Shown here in pieces: positions 1-7,600 of a stretch of DNA of 12,073 nt (positions are counted from its first letter, which is position 1; each line of letters begins with the position of its first letter). This DNA is from JBDLRH01 sp039800165 (GTDB taxonomy: Bacteria; Pseudomonadota; Gammaproteobacteria; Burkholderiales; Burkholderiaceae_C): positions 1-12,073 of the forward strand of contig JBDLRH010000105.1 of NCBI GenBank assembly GCA_039800165.1, given 5' to 3'. A program made the position numbers and the translations under genes. The notes under the pieces are model-generated. The model saw only the letters and a list, made by a program, of their open reading frames with translations. It ran no database searches and was not told the origin of the DNA.

Positions 1-255
1 CTGGGCCGCGACAAGGTGGCCATCGAGATCGTGGCCTATGGCCCGGGCCTGGGCATGCTGAAGATGGATTCGGTGGTGGGCAACCGCGTGGCCGAGGCGC
101 TGGCCAGCGGCATGGTGCTGACCGCCTGCGAGAACACCATGACCAACCAGAAAATTACCCGCGCCGACATGCTCAGCGGCATCAGCTACGCCACCTCGGG
201 CGTGGTGCAGCTGATGCAGCGCCAGCGCGAGGGCTACGCCTACGTTCGTCCCTGA
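1..255 (+). CDS. DsrE-like family protein, C-terminal part (5' end outside window)
   Basis: The open frame enters from the left edge in frame 1, so the true start lies upstream; an internal ATG at 16 is probably not the start. The 84 visible residues run from LGRDKVAIEIVAYG (a beta strand followed by a Gly-rich turn) through a predicted helix to a CENTM segment, and end in SGVVQLMQRQREGYAYVRP. A core strand, a Cys-containing CxNT-like segment and a terminal GYAY(V/L)(K/R)P are what I recall for DsrE/DsrF-like small sulfur-relay-type proteins. The single visible Cys lies in CENTM and would be the candidate reactive cysteine. The next gene starts 12 bases after the stop with its own Shine-Dalgarno, so the two are probably one transcript. 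The actual substrate is unknown; many members of this family are uncharacterised. Confidence 0.75.
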   Translation: MGRDKVAIEIVAYGPGLGMLKMDSVVGNRVAEALASGMVLTACENTMTNQKITRADMLSGISYATSGVVQLMQRQREGYAYVRP

Positions 256-267
256 AAGGAGATCCCC

Positions 268-1023
268 ATGCACATCGCAAGCCTCAAGGAAGTTGTCAGC
301 GCCGAAGAGTGGCAGCTGCGCGTGGACCTGGCCGCCGCCTACCGGCTGGTGGCGCTGTACGGCTGGAGCGACCTCGTCTTCACCCACATCAGCGCGCGCA
401 TCCCCGGGCCCGAGCACCACTTCCTGATCAACCCCTACGGGCTGATGTTCGACGAGATCACCGCGTCCAGCCTGGTCAAGGTGGACCAGAAGTGCAACAA
501 GCTCAGCGACTCGCCGTTCCCGGTGAACCCGGCCGGCTTCACCATCCACAGCTGCATCCACGAAGCGCGCGAGGACGCAGGCTGCGTGCTGCACACCCAC
601 AGCCGCGCCGGCGTGGCGGTCAGCGCGCAAAAGTGCGGCGTGCTGCCGATCAGCCAGCAAAGCACCTTCGTGCTGGCCTCGCTGGGTTACCACGACTACG
701 AAGGCGTGGCGCTGCGCGACGACGAGAAGCCGCGCCTGCAGAAAGACCTGGGCAACAACACCTACCTGATGCTGCGCAACCACGGCCTGCTGACCGTGGG
801 CAAGAGCATCCCCGAGGCCTTCCTGAGCATGTACACCTTCGAGAACACCTGCCGCATCCAGATCGACGCGCAAGGCGGCGGCGAGCTGGTGCAGGTGGAC
901 CCGAAGATCATCAGCAACATGGGCGAGGTGATGCGCGTGGCCACGGCCGGCCAGGGCGCCAACCTGGCGTGGCCGGCGCTCTTGCGCAAGCTCGACCGCA
1001 CCGACCCGGGCTACAAAACCTGA
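268..1023 (+). CDS. Class II aldolase/adducin-like protein
   Basis: A 251-residue protein of the usual length for a single class II aldolase/adducin domain. An AAGGAG Shine-Dalgarno at 256-261, 6 bases before the ATG, fixes the start. The zinc ligands of the fold are visible as H109 and H111 in LHTHS and H172 in RNHGLL. The downstream blocks CGVLPIS, YHDYEG and LRNHGLLTVG resemble the adducin head domain as I remember it. In fuculose/rhamnulose-type aldolases a catalytic Glu sits in a PSSE-like motif. Here the matching stretch is NPAGFTIH, with F91 about where that Glu should be, so ordinary aldolase chemistry is doubtful. It is most likely cytoplasmic and metal-binding, perhaps a decarboxylase/epimerase-like or orphan activity. 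It lies 12 bp after the DsrE-like gene; a functional link between them is not established. Family call sure, reaction unknown. Confidence 0.88.
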   Translation: MHIASLKEVVSAEEWQLRVDLAAAYRLVALYGWSDLVFTHISARIPGPEHHFLINPYGLMFDEITASSLVKVDQKCNKLSDSPFPVNPAGFTIHSCIHEAREDAGCVLHTHSRAGVAVSAQKCGVLPISQQSTFVLASLGYHDYEGVALRDDEKPRLQKDLGNNTYLMLRNHGLLTVGKSIPEAFLSMYTFENTCRIQIDAQGGGELVQVDPKIISNMGEVMRVATAGQGANLAWPALLRKLDRTDPGYKT

Positions 1024-1114
1024 GGCATACCGCCACCTCTTGCCCATGTCTGCCAGCGGGTCACTCGTCGCGAAGCCGGGCGCGCCGTGGGCACCCCCCA
1101 CTACACTTTGGCGG
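1024..1114 (+). promoter_or_regulatory. Spacer before the efflux operon; probable promoter region, boxes not resolvable
   Basis: These 91 bases separate the aldolase gene from the czcI-like gene and must hold the efflux operon promoter unless transcription reads through. A TACACT at 1102-1107 could be a -10 box, but no acceptable -35 lies 16-19 bases upstream. A short inverted repeat, GTGGG at 1087-1091 with CCCAC at 1097-1101, sits just before it and could be an operator half-site pair or a small hairpin. GGCGCGCC at 1079-1086 is self-complementary. No intrinsic terminator with a T-tract is visible after the aldolase gene. Confidence 0.35.
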
Positions 1115-1474
1115 ATGCGACGCTGCTGTGCCTTGCTTTTGCTGTTTCTGCTGCCCTTGCAGCTAAGCTGGGCCGCGATATCTGTGTATTGCGAGCACGA
1201 TGGCGCAGCCGGGTCCGGCCATGCCGCCAGCCATTTCGGCCACCACGAACACCATCACCCGCCTGCTGCTGCACCGGAGTCGCCGCAAGACGACCTTCAT
1301 GGCGCTGAAACGCCCGACTGCGACCACTGCTACAGCCATTGTGCTGCCGTCGTGAGCCACATCGATGCGGGTGCCGACGCGCCTGGCATGCAGATGCCTG
1401 CCGCCTCTGCTGCCATGTCGCGCGCAGGGCCCATCTCCGTACCTGACCGCCCTCAGTGGGCGCGCCTCGCCTGA
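1115..1474 (+). CDS. czcI: CzcI-like periplasmic metal-resistance leader protein
   Basis: A 119-residue protein. The ATG at 1115 is preferred because it places a clean Sec signal peptide at the N-terminus (MRR, then a Leu-rich core ending in LSWA, cleavage near residue 20); longer versions from upstream starts only add low-complexity residues. No strong Shine-Dalgarno precedes it (GGCGG only). The mature part is rich in potential metal ligands: C26-E-H28, a run of His at 36-48 (HFGHHEHHH), and D68-C-D-H-C-Y-S-H-C76. The C-terminus ends RPQWARLA, which I recall as characteristic of CzcI proteins. In Cupriavidus czcI is the first gene of czcICBA and its product is a small periplasmic protein thought to modulate the system. 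Position directly ahead of czcC fits. The last codons form one arm of an RNA stem whose loop holds the stop codon. Confidence 0.85.
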   Translation: MRRCCALLLLFLLPLQLSWAAISVYCEHDGAAGSGHAASHFGHHEHHHPPAAAPESPQDDLHGAETPDCDHCYSHCAAVVSHIDAGADAPGMQMPAASAAMSRAGPISVPDRPQWARLA

Positions 1475-1589
1475 TCGGCGAGGCGGACGGCCTGGACTCT
1501 CCCGGCTTCTCCTGCCGCGGCACCTGCTTCACGCATGGCGTGAACAATCGCCGCAAGGCGGTTCGATGACGAGCCGCTGCTCGCCGATC
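1463..1589 (+). promoter_or_regulatory. Structured RNA region at the czcI-czcC junction (candidate attenuator or processing element)
   Basis: Several perfect inverted repeats are read directly. Stem A pairs 1463-1471 with 1477-1485 (9 bp, loop TGATC containing the czcI stop). Stem B pairs TTCACGC 1528-1534 with GCGTGAA 1538-1544 (loop ATG). Stem C pairs 1546-1552 with 1557-1563 (7 bp including one G-U) around a GCAA tetraloop. Stem D pairs CGAGC 1570-1574 with GCTCG 1579-1583. A long-range pairing joins GATCGGCGAG 1473-1482 with CTCGCCGATC 1580-1589 (10 bp); it cannot coexist with stems A or D and would enclose B and C in a junction. No U-tract follows any stem, so this is not a classical intrinsic terminator. 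It may set the czcI:czcC ratio by translation-coupled folding, RNase processing or Rho-dependent attenuation. The function is inferred; the pairing is observed. Confidence 0.5.
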
Positions 1590-1624
1590 CCCGTTGGTTT
1601 TGTGGAACCTTCATGGAGCATCGG

Positions 1625-2881
1625 ATGTATCGACCCGCACATTTTTCCTTCGGCCGGGCGGGCCTCTGCGGAGCCACCGCAGCCCTGCTGCTGACCGCAG
1701 GTGCAAGCGCCTCGCGTGCACAAGACGCGGCGTCGCTGCCGGAGTTGCGTCGCGCGTTCGACGCGGCATGGCAGCGGCAGCCTGAAGCGCAAGTGCGGTC
1801 GCAGCGGCTTGAGGCACTGAGTGCCTTGCGCCGCGCCGCCGAGCAGCGCACGCCGGAGCCCCCTGCCATAGAGGCGGCCGCGGCCACGGACGCACTCACG
1901 CGCCCGCGCGGCGCGCGCGAAATGGAAATCGGCATATCGGTTCCGCTGTGGCTGCCAGGCGAGCAGGCACGCAGCCTGGCCGTGGCCGACGCCGAGCAGG
2001 CGCTGCTTGACAGCCGTCAGCAAGCTGCCCGCTGGCGATTGGCCGGCGAGCTGCGCAGCCTGTGGTGGAACTGGCAGCGCGCGCTGGTCGACACAGACAC
2101 CGCACGCGTCCGGCTCACGAACGCACAGCGCATTGCCGCCGACGTGGTGCGCCGTGTTCGGGCCGGCGACCTGGCGCGAGCCGACCAGCACCAGGCGGAC
2201 GGTGCTGTGGCAGCCGCTGAATTAGCCGTCGCCCAAGCCGACTCAGCGCTGGCGTCTGCGGCGCAAGCGCTGCATCGGCTGAGTGGAACGCTCCCCGGCA
2301 CGGCGCTGGCCGATGCCGAAGCGCTGCCCGCCGTCCCAACAGCAAACGACACGCATCCGGCCCTGGCAGAAGGCCTTGACCGGGCGCGGGCGGCCGAGCT
2401 TCAGGCCGCACTGATCGCCACCCGCTCCCGCGCCCACCCGGAGTTGACGGTATCGGCCGCGCGCGATCGCGGCGCCGTTGGCGAACCCTACAGCCACAGC
2501 CTGCGATTGGGCATCCGCATTCCTCTGCGCGCAGGGCCACGCCACGACGCGCAACTGGCCACGGCCCGTGCCGACGCGATCGAAGCCCAAGCCCAACTGG
2601 TCCGGCAGCGCGACCAGCTGGCCACCGAGCAAGCTGCGGCACAGGCGCGCGTTCAGGCAGCACGCCAGCAACTGGCCGCCGCGCAGACGCGCGCCCGGCT
2701 GGCGCGGGAGGCGCGCGGGTTCTTCGACAAGTCATTCCAGGCCGGCGAGACCGATCTGCCGATGCGGCTTCGCATCGAAGCCGAAGCCGCCGAGGCCGAG
2801 CAGCAGGCCGCCCGAAGCCGCATCGAGCTGGCCGCCGCCATCTCCGAATGGCGCCAGGCCTTGGGGCTGTTGCCGCAGTGA
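1625..2881 (+). CDS. czcC: TolC-family outer-membrane channel of the RND metal efflux system (CzcC-like)
   Basis: Outer-membrane efflux protein of 418 residues (422 if the ATG at 1613 is used). The ATG at 1625 is preferred because GGAG at 1615-1618 sits 6 bases before it, whereas 1613 has only a weak GGA. A signal peptide covers roughly residues 1-32, ending SASRA before QD. There is no lipobox Cys, so this is probably not a lipoprotein. The mature protein is Ala/Gln/Arg/Glu-rich with long heptad-like helices, arranged as two OEP repeats: about 35-220 and 230-415. EIGISVPLWLPGEQ in the first half and RLGIRIPLRAGPRH in the second are the equivalent strand/turn segments typical of CzcC and CusC proteins. 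It would form the trimeric duct joining the CzcBA pump to the outside. The next gene starts 34 bases after the stop. Confidence 0.92.
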   Translation: MYRPAHFSFGRAGLCGATAALLLTAGASASRAQDAASLPELRRAFDAAWQRQPEAQVRSQRLEALSALRRAAEQRTPEPPAIEAAAATDALTRPRGAREMEIGISVPLWLPGEQARSLAVADAEQALLDSRQQAARWRLAGELRSLWWNWQRALVDTDTARVRLTNAQRIAADVVRRVRAGDLARADQHQADGAVAAAELAVAQADSALASAAQALHRLSGTLPGTALADAEALPAVPTANDTHPALAEGLDRARAAELQAALIATRSRAHPELTVSAARDRGAVGEPYSHSLRLGIRIPLRAGPRHDAQLATARADAIEAQAQLVRQRDQLATEQAAAQARVQAARQQLAAAQTRARLAREARGFFDKSFQAGETDLPMRLRIEAEAAEAEQQAARSRIELAAAISEWRQALGLLPQ

Positions 2882-2915
2882 TGCAGCGGTTCCGATCACC
2901 CGACTTTTCTTCGCC

Positions 2916-3491
2916 ATGCCCATGAAACCAAGCACTTTTTTTCACGTATTGAGCCTGGTCGCCACCCTGTGGCTGCCGATGCATGCGCATGCCGGCCCTG
3001 GCCACGACCACGGCGACCATGCACCGGCCGCCGTGCAAGGCACCGCACTTCCCCGCTTCACTGCCACCTCCGAACTGTTCGAGCTGGTGGGTGTGCTCAA
3101 CGGCAAGCGCCTCACGCTGTACCTGGACCGGGCCGCGAACAACGCGCCCGTGGCCGGTGCGCGCATCGAGCTCGAGATTGCGGGCACCAAGCTGCAGGCC
3201 ACGCCACGCGACGACCTGTACGAGGTCGAGCTGGCCAACCCGCCTGCGCCCGGCGTTCTGCCCATCACCGCCACAGTGACCGCCGGGTCTGATGCCGACC
3301 TGCTGGCCGGCGAGCTGGAGGTGGCCGCGCCGGCACACCCCGACGCCGCAGCGCATGCCCATGCACACGCCCACTCGTGGAAGGAATCCGCGGGCTGGGC
3401 GGCAGGCAGCATCGCCGGCCTGATGGCCCTGATTTTCCTGGGACGCCGTGTGGCAGCCAGCCGTCACGCCCGTGCTGGAGCCTCCGCATGA
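2916..3491 (+). CDS. His-rich, membrane-anchored periplasmic accessory protein of the efflux operon
   Basis: A 191-residue protein with no assigned function. The frame is open far upstream of 2916, but that part is antiparallel-like noise inside czcC; ATGs at 2916 and 2922 are the realistic starts, both placing a signal peptide (cleavage after HAHA, residue 26) at the N-terminus. Neither has a visible Shine-Dalgarno, so translation may be coupled to czcC. Mature order: a His cluster GHDHGDH at about 29-35; a predicted beta-sandwich at about 48-135 (LFELVGV, RLTLYLD, ARIELEI, PITATVTAG); a second His run (HAHAHAH) near 147-153; one transmembrane helix near 160-176 (WAAGSIAGLMALIFLG) and an Arg-rich tail. 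The C-terminal anchor implies a periplasmic face and a short cytoplasmic tail. It overlaps czcB by 4 bases (ATGA), so it is tied to the adaptor. A metal-buffering or delivery role is inferred. Confidence 0.8.
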   Translation: MPMKPSTFFHVLSLVATLWLPMHAHAGPGHDHGDHAPAAVQGTALPRFTATSELFELVGVLNGKRLTLYLDRAANNAPVAGARIELEIAGTKLQATPRDDLYEVELANPPAPGVLPITATVTAGSDADLLAGELEVAAPAHPDAAAHAHAHAHSWKESAGWAAGSIAGLMALIFLGRRVAASRHARAGASA

Positions 3492-4627
3492 AGCCGTTCA
3501 CCTTCCTGCTCAAGCGCCGGACATTCGCCGCGTTGTCCATCGCCGTGCTCGGCATCGCTGCATCGGCCGTGGCAGGCCCAGGCTATGACCATGGCCACAG
3601 CCATGGCGACACCGCGTCTGCGCCCAGTGCCAACGGCCCGCAGCGCCTTCCCGATGGCAGCGTGTTCCTGCCCAAGCCCGCACAACGGCAACTCGGCATA
3701 CGCACCCTGGTGACCGAGCAGGCGGCGCTGCCACGCAGCTTCGAGCTCAACGGCCAGGTGCTGATGGACCCCAACGCCGGCGGCAAGGTGCAGCCGATGA
3801 ACGCCGGCCGCATCGAACCTGGCCCACAGGGCCTGCCCACGCTCGGGCAGGCGGTGCGCAAGGGCCAGGTGCTGGCCTACTTGACGGCATCGGCCGCACC
3901 ACTGGAGCGCGCCAACCAGGCCGCGCAACTGGCCGAACTGCGCGCCGCCAAGGCGCTGGCCGACAAGCGCGTGGCGCGCCTGAAGGAGCTTTCGGACACC
4001 GTGCCACGCAAGGACATCGAGGCAGCCGAGAGCGAGGCAAACAGTCTGGCCGAGCGCATCGCAGCCGTCGGCATCGGGCTGAACGCGCGCGAAGCGCTGG
4101 TGGCACCGGTGGGCGGCGTGATCACTTCAGCCAACGCGGTTGCCGGGCAGGTGGTCGATGCGCGCGACTTGCTGTTCGAGATTGTCGATCCGCAGCGGCT
4201 GCGCATCGAGGCAATGACCTTCGATGCAGCGCTGGCCACGCGCATCGGCAGCGCCAGCGTGGCCGTTGGCAGCCTGCGCGTACCGCTGGCATTTGTGGGC
4301 GCGGGGCGCAGCTTGCGCGAGCAGGCGTTGCCATTGGCCTTTCGGGCCCAGGGGCCAGCGCTTTCAGGCCTGGCAGTGGGGCAGGCGGTACGGGTGTTCG
4401 TGCAAAGCAAGGACACGCTCAAGGGCGTGGCTATCCCCGTGGCCTCGCTGGTGAAAAGCCCGGCCAACCAGACCATCGTGTGGGTGAAAACGGCGCCCGA
4501 GCGATTCGTGCCGCGCACGGTCACGGTGGAGGCGCTCGACGGCCTGCGCGTGGCCGTGACCTCGGGCCTGCAGGCAGGCGACCGCGTCGCCACACAGGGC
4601 GCGACCCTGATCAACCAGATCCGGTGA
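3488..4627 (+). CDS. czcB: RND periplasmic adaptor (membrane fusion protein), CzcB-like
   Basis: A 379-residue adaptor. The ATG at 3488 overlaps the preceding stop as ATGA, giving translational coupling, and it starts a signal peptide (KRR, hydrophobic core, cleavage after SAVA at residue 29); an in-frame start at 3377 lacks these features. The mature N-terminus is GPGYDHGHSHGD, a likely metal-binding tail. Then come a beta segment and the first half of the lipoyl domain (GGKVQPMNAGRIEP, LGQAVRKGQVLAYL), an Ala/Arg/Lys/Glu-rich helical hairpin at about 133-195, the second lipoyl half (VAPVGGVITSANAVAGQVVD), a beta-barrel, and a membrane-proximal domain ending LQAGDRVATQGATLINQIR. It bridges the CzcC-like duct and the CzcA-like pump. 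The spacing to czcA is 19 bases. Metal specificity cannot be read from this protein alone. Confidence 0.93.
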   Translation: MKPFTFLLKRRTFAALSIAVLGIAASAVAGPGYDHGHSHGDTASAPSANGPQRLPDGSVFLPKPAQRQLGIRTLVTEQAALPRSFELNGQVLMDPNAGGKVQPMNAGRIEPGPQGLPTLGQAVRKGQVLAYLTASAAPLERANQAAQLAELRAAKALADKRVARLKELSDTVPRKDIEAAESEANSLAERIAAVGIGLNAREALVAPVGGVITSANAVAGQVVDARDLLFEIVDPQRLRIEAMTFDAALATRIGSASVAVGSLRVPLAFVGAGRSLREQALPLAFRAQGPALSGLAVGQAVRVFVQSKDTLKGVAIPVASLVKSPANQTIVWVKTAPERFVPRTVTVEALDGLRVAVTSGLQAGDRVATQGATLINQIR

Positions 4628-4646
4628 CCCGCTGACAGGACCCCCC

Positions 4647-7600
4647 ATGTTCAAGTGGCTCCTCGACAACAGCCTGGCCAACCGGCTGCTGGTGCTCATC
4701 ACCAGCGTCGTGCTGATGGCCTACGGCGCATTCACGCTGACGCGCACGCCGGTGGATGTGTTTCCCGACCTCAACAAGCCCACCGTCACAGTCATCACCG
4801 AGGCCGGCGGCATGGCTGCCGAAGAGGTGGAGCAGCTCATCACCTTCCCGCTGGAAACCACGATGAGCGGACTGCCTGGCGTGGAGTCCGTGCGCTCGGT
4901 GTCGTCGGCAGGCCTGTCGTTCCTGTATGTCACCTTCGACTGGCGCGTGGACATCTACCGGGCACGGCAGCTCGTCTCGGAGCGCCTGTCGTCGGTGGAA
5001 CAAGGCCTGCCCGACGGCGTGACGCCGACCATGGGCCCGGTCAGTTCGGTGATGGGCGAAATCATGCAGATCGCCATCCCGGTCGACGAGGGCAAGGCCC
5101 TGCCTGGCGCCGGGCCGCTGCCAAGCCAGGCAGCGCCCCTTCGCGCGGCAGCGAGCGAAGCAAGCGCGGGCGCCTCATCCCTGATGGCGGTGCGCGAGTA
5201 CGCCGACTGGGTGCTGCGCCCGCGCCTGATGTCGGTGCCCGGCGTCGCGCAGGTCATCCCCATCGGCGGGGAGGTCCGTCAGTTCCAGGTGCAGCCCGAC
5301 ACCGTGCGCATGGCCACGCTGGGCATCACGCATGCACAGCTCGAGTCGGCCTTGCGCGGCTTCTCGGCCAATACCTCGGGCGGCTTTCTGGAACTCAACG
5401 GGCGTGAATACCTGATCCGTCACCTGGGCCGCACTTCGCGCCTGGACGACCTGAAAAACCTCGCGCTGACCGCGCGCAACGGCCAGCCGATCCTGCTCGG
5501 GCAGATCGCCGACGTGAGCTTCGCCGCGGCCATCAAGCGCGGCGATGCCGGCTTCGAGGGCAAGCCGGCCGTGATCCTGGGCATCCAGAAGCAGCCCACG
5601 GCCGACACCATCGTGCTGACACGCCAGATCGAGGACGCGCTGCAGGGCCTGAAGGCCTCGCTGCCAGCGGGCATGGAGGCGCCGCGCGTCACCTTCCGCC
5701 AGGCCAGCTTCATCGAGGCTTCGATCAGTACGCTGCAGGGCAAGCTGATCGGCGCGTCGGTGTGCGTCGCAGTGATCCTGTTCTTCTTTCTGGGCACGCT
5801 CAGGCCCACCGTCATCGCGCTGACGGCGATCCCGGTGTCGATCTTCGTGACCGCGCTGGTATTCCGCCACTTCGGGCTGTCGATCAACACCATGACGCTG
5901 GGTGGCCTGGCGATTGCAATAGGCGGCCTGGTGGACGACGCGGTGGTGGACGTGGAAAACATCCTGCGCCGCCTCAAGCAAGACCGCGCCAGGCCGCCGG
6001 GCGAGCGGCTGCATCCGCTGCAGCTGGTGGCGAAGGCGTCGATGGAGGTGCGTTCGGGCATCCTGTACGCCACGGTGATCATCGTGCTGGTGTTCATCCC
6101 GCTGTTCGCGCTGCCGGGCATCGAAGGTCGCCTGTTCGTGCCGCTGGGGGTGGCCTTCATCGCCTCCACGCTGGCCTCGTTGCTGGTGTCGGTGACGGTC
6201 ACGCCGGTGCTGAGCTACTACCTGCTGCCACGCCTGAAGACGCTGGACCACGGCGACACCCGGGTGCTGGCCTGGCTGAAGGCGCGCTACCGCGGCAGCC
6301 TGCAGGCGGTGCTGAACGCGCCGCGCACCGCGCTGGCGGCGGCCGGCGTGGCGGTGGTGGCAGCGGCTGCGGCCGTGCCCTTCTTTCCCACCACCTTCCT
6401 GCCGCCCTTCAACGAGGGCACGCTGCTGGTCGGCCTGCGGCTGAACCCCGGCGTGACGCTGACCGAGAGCTCGGCCCTGGCCCGGCAGGCCGAGGTGCTG
6501 ATCCGTCAGGTACCCGAGGTCGTGCACGTGGGCCGGCGCAGCGGGCGCGCTGAGCTGGACGAACACGCCGAGGGCGTTCACGTCAGCGAGCTCGACATCG
6601 GCATCGTGCCGGCCGAGCAACTGAAGCGGCCGATGGACGCGGTACGCGCCGACATCCGCGCGCGGCTGGCCAACCTGCCGGCGGCCATCGAGGTGGGGCA
6701 GCCGATTTCGCACCGCATCGACCACATGCTGTCGGGCGTGCGTTCGCAGATCGCCATCAAGATCTACGGCGAGGATCTGGATGGCCTGCGCAGCCAGGCC
6801 GAGTCGCTGCGACAGCGCCTGGCGGCGATCCCCGGCATCGCTGACCTGCAAATCGAAAAGCAGGTGCTGGCGCCGCAGATCAAGGTGCGCATCGACTACG
6901 CCGCCGCGGCCCAGTACGGCGTGCCGGCGCCGCAGATCCTGGCCACGCTGCAAGGGCTGGTGGAAGGCGAGCGCGTCACCCAGATCATCGAGGGCGGGCG
7001 ACGCTTTGCGCTGGTGGTCAAGCTGCCCGAATCGGCGCGCTCGGTCGAGGGCCTGGGGCGAATCCTGATCGAGACACCGGGCGGCCGCATCCCCTTGTCC
7101 AAGGTGGCCACCATCGAAGACAGCGATGGCCCCAACCAGATCAGCCGCGATGACGGCAAGCGCCGCATCGTGCTGTCGGCCAATGCCTCCGGACGCGCGC
7201 TGTCGGAGATCGTGGCCGACATCCGCAGCGTCACCGCCAACACCAGGCTGCCCGAAGGCATGTTCATCACGCTGGGCGGGCAGTTCCAGGCGCAGGAAGA
7301 GGCAGCCAGGCTGATCGCCTTGCTGTCGGTGGTCTCGCTGACGCTGATGTTCGTGGTGCTCTACAGCCGCTACAAGAGTGCGGTGCTGTCGGCACTGATC
7401 ATGGTGAACATTCCGCTGGCGCTGGTGGGCGCGGTGATCGGGCTGTGGCTGTCAGGCCAGCCCTTGAGCGTGGCGGCGATGGTCGGGTTCATCACGCTGG
7501 CGGGCATCTCGGTGCGCAACGGCATCCTGAAGGTCAGCCACTACATCAACCTGATGCGCCTGGAAGGTGAGCACTTCGGCCAACCGATGATCGTGCGCGG

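Noticed and set aside
1102..1107. TACACT as a sigma-70 -10 box for the efflux operon
   Set aside because: There is no matching -35 at any usual spacing, so it is kept only as a low-confidence note in the spacer entry.
309..1166. Plus-strand 285-codon frame overlapping the aldolase gene
   Set aside because: It is an Arg/Pro/Ala-rich shifted frame of the aldolase, which itself has the Shine-Dalgarno and conserved motifs.
2007..2020. TTGAC-AGCC-GTCAG, a near FNR-type box
   Set aside because: It lies inside czcC coding sequence with one imperfect half-site and no promoter context.
2936..2942. T7 homopolymer near the start of the 191-aa accessory gene, a possible slippage (phase-variation) site
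   Set aside because: The run is short and in frame (Phe-Phe), and there is no further sign of variation. It could only be judged with read data.
2115..3467. Minus-strand open frame of 450 codons over czcC and the accessory gene
   Set aside because: It is Arg/Gly-rich without a recognisable domain, and both plus-strand genes have signal peptides and family features.
5175..6953. Long minus-strand open frame (592 codons) opposite czcA
   Set aside because: It is low-complexity His/Arg/Gln/Asp-rich sequence lying entirely over conserved pump coding sequence.
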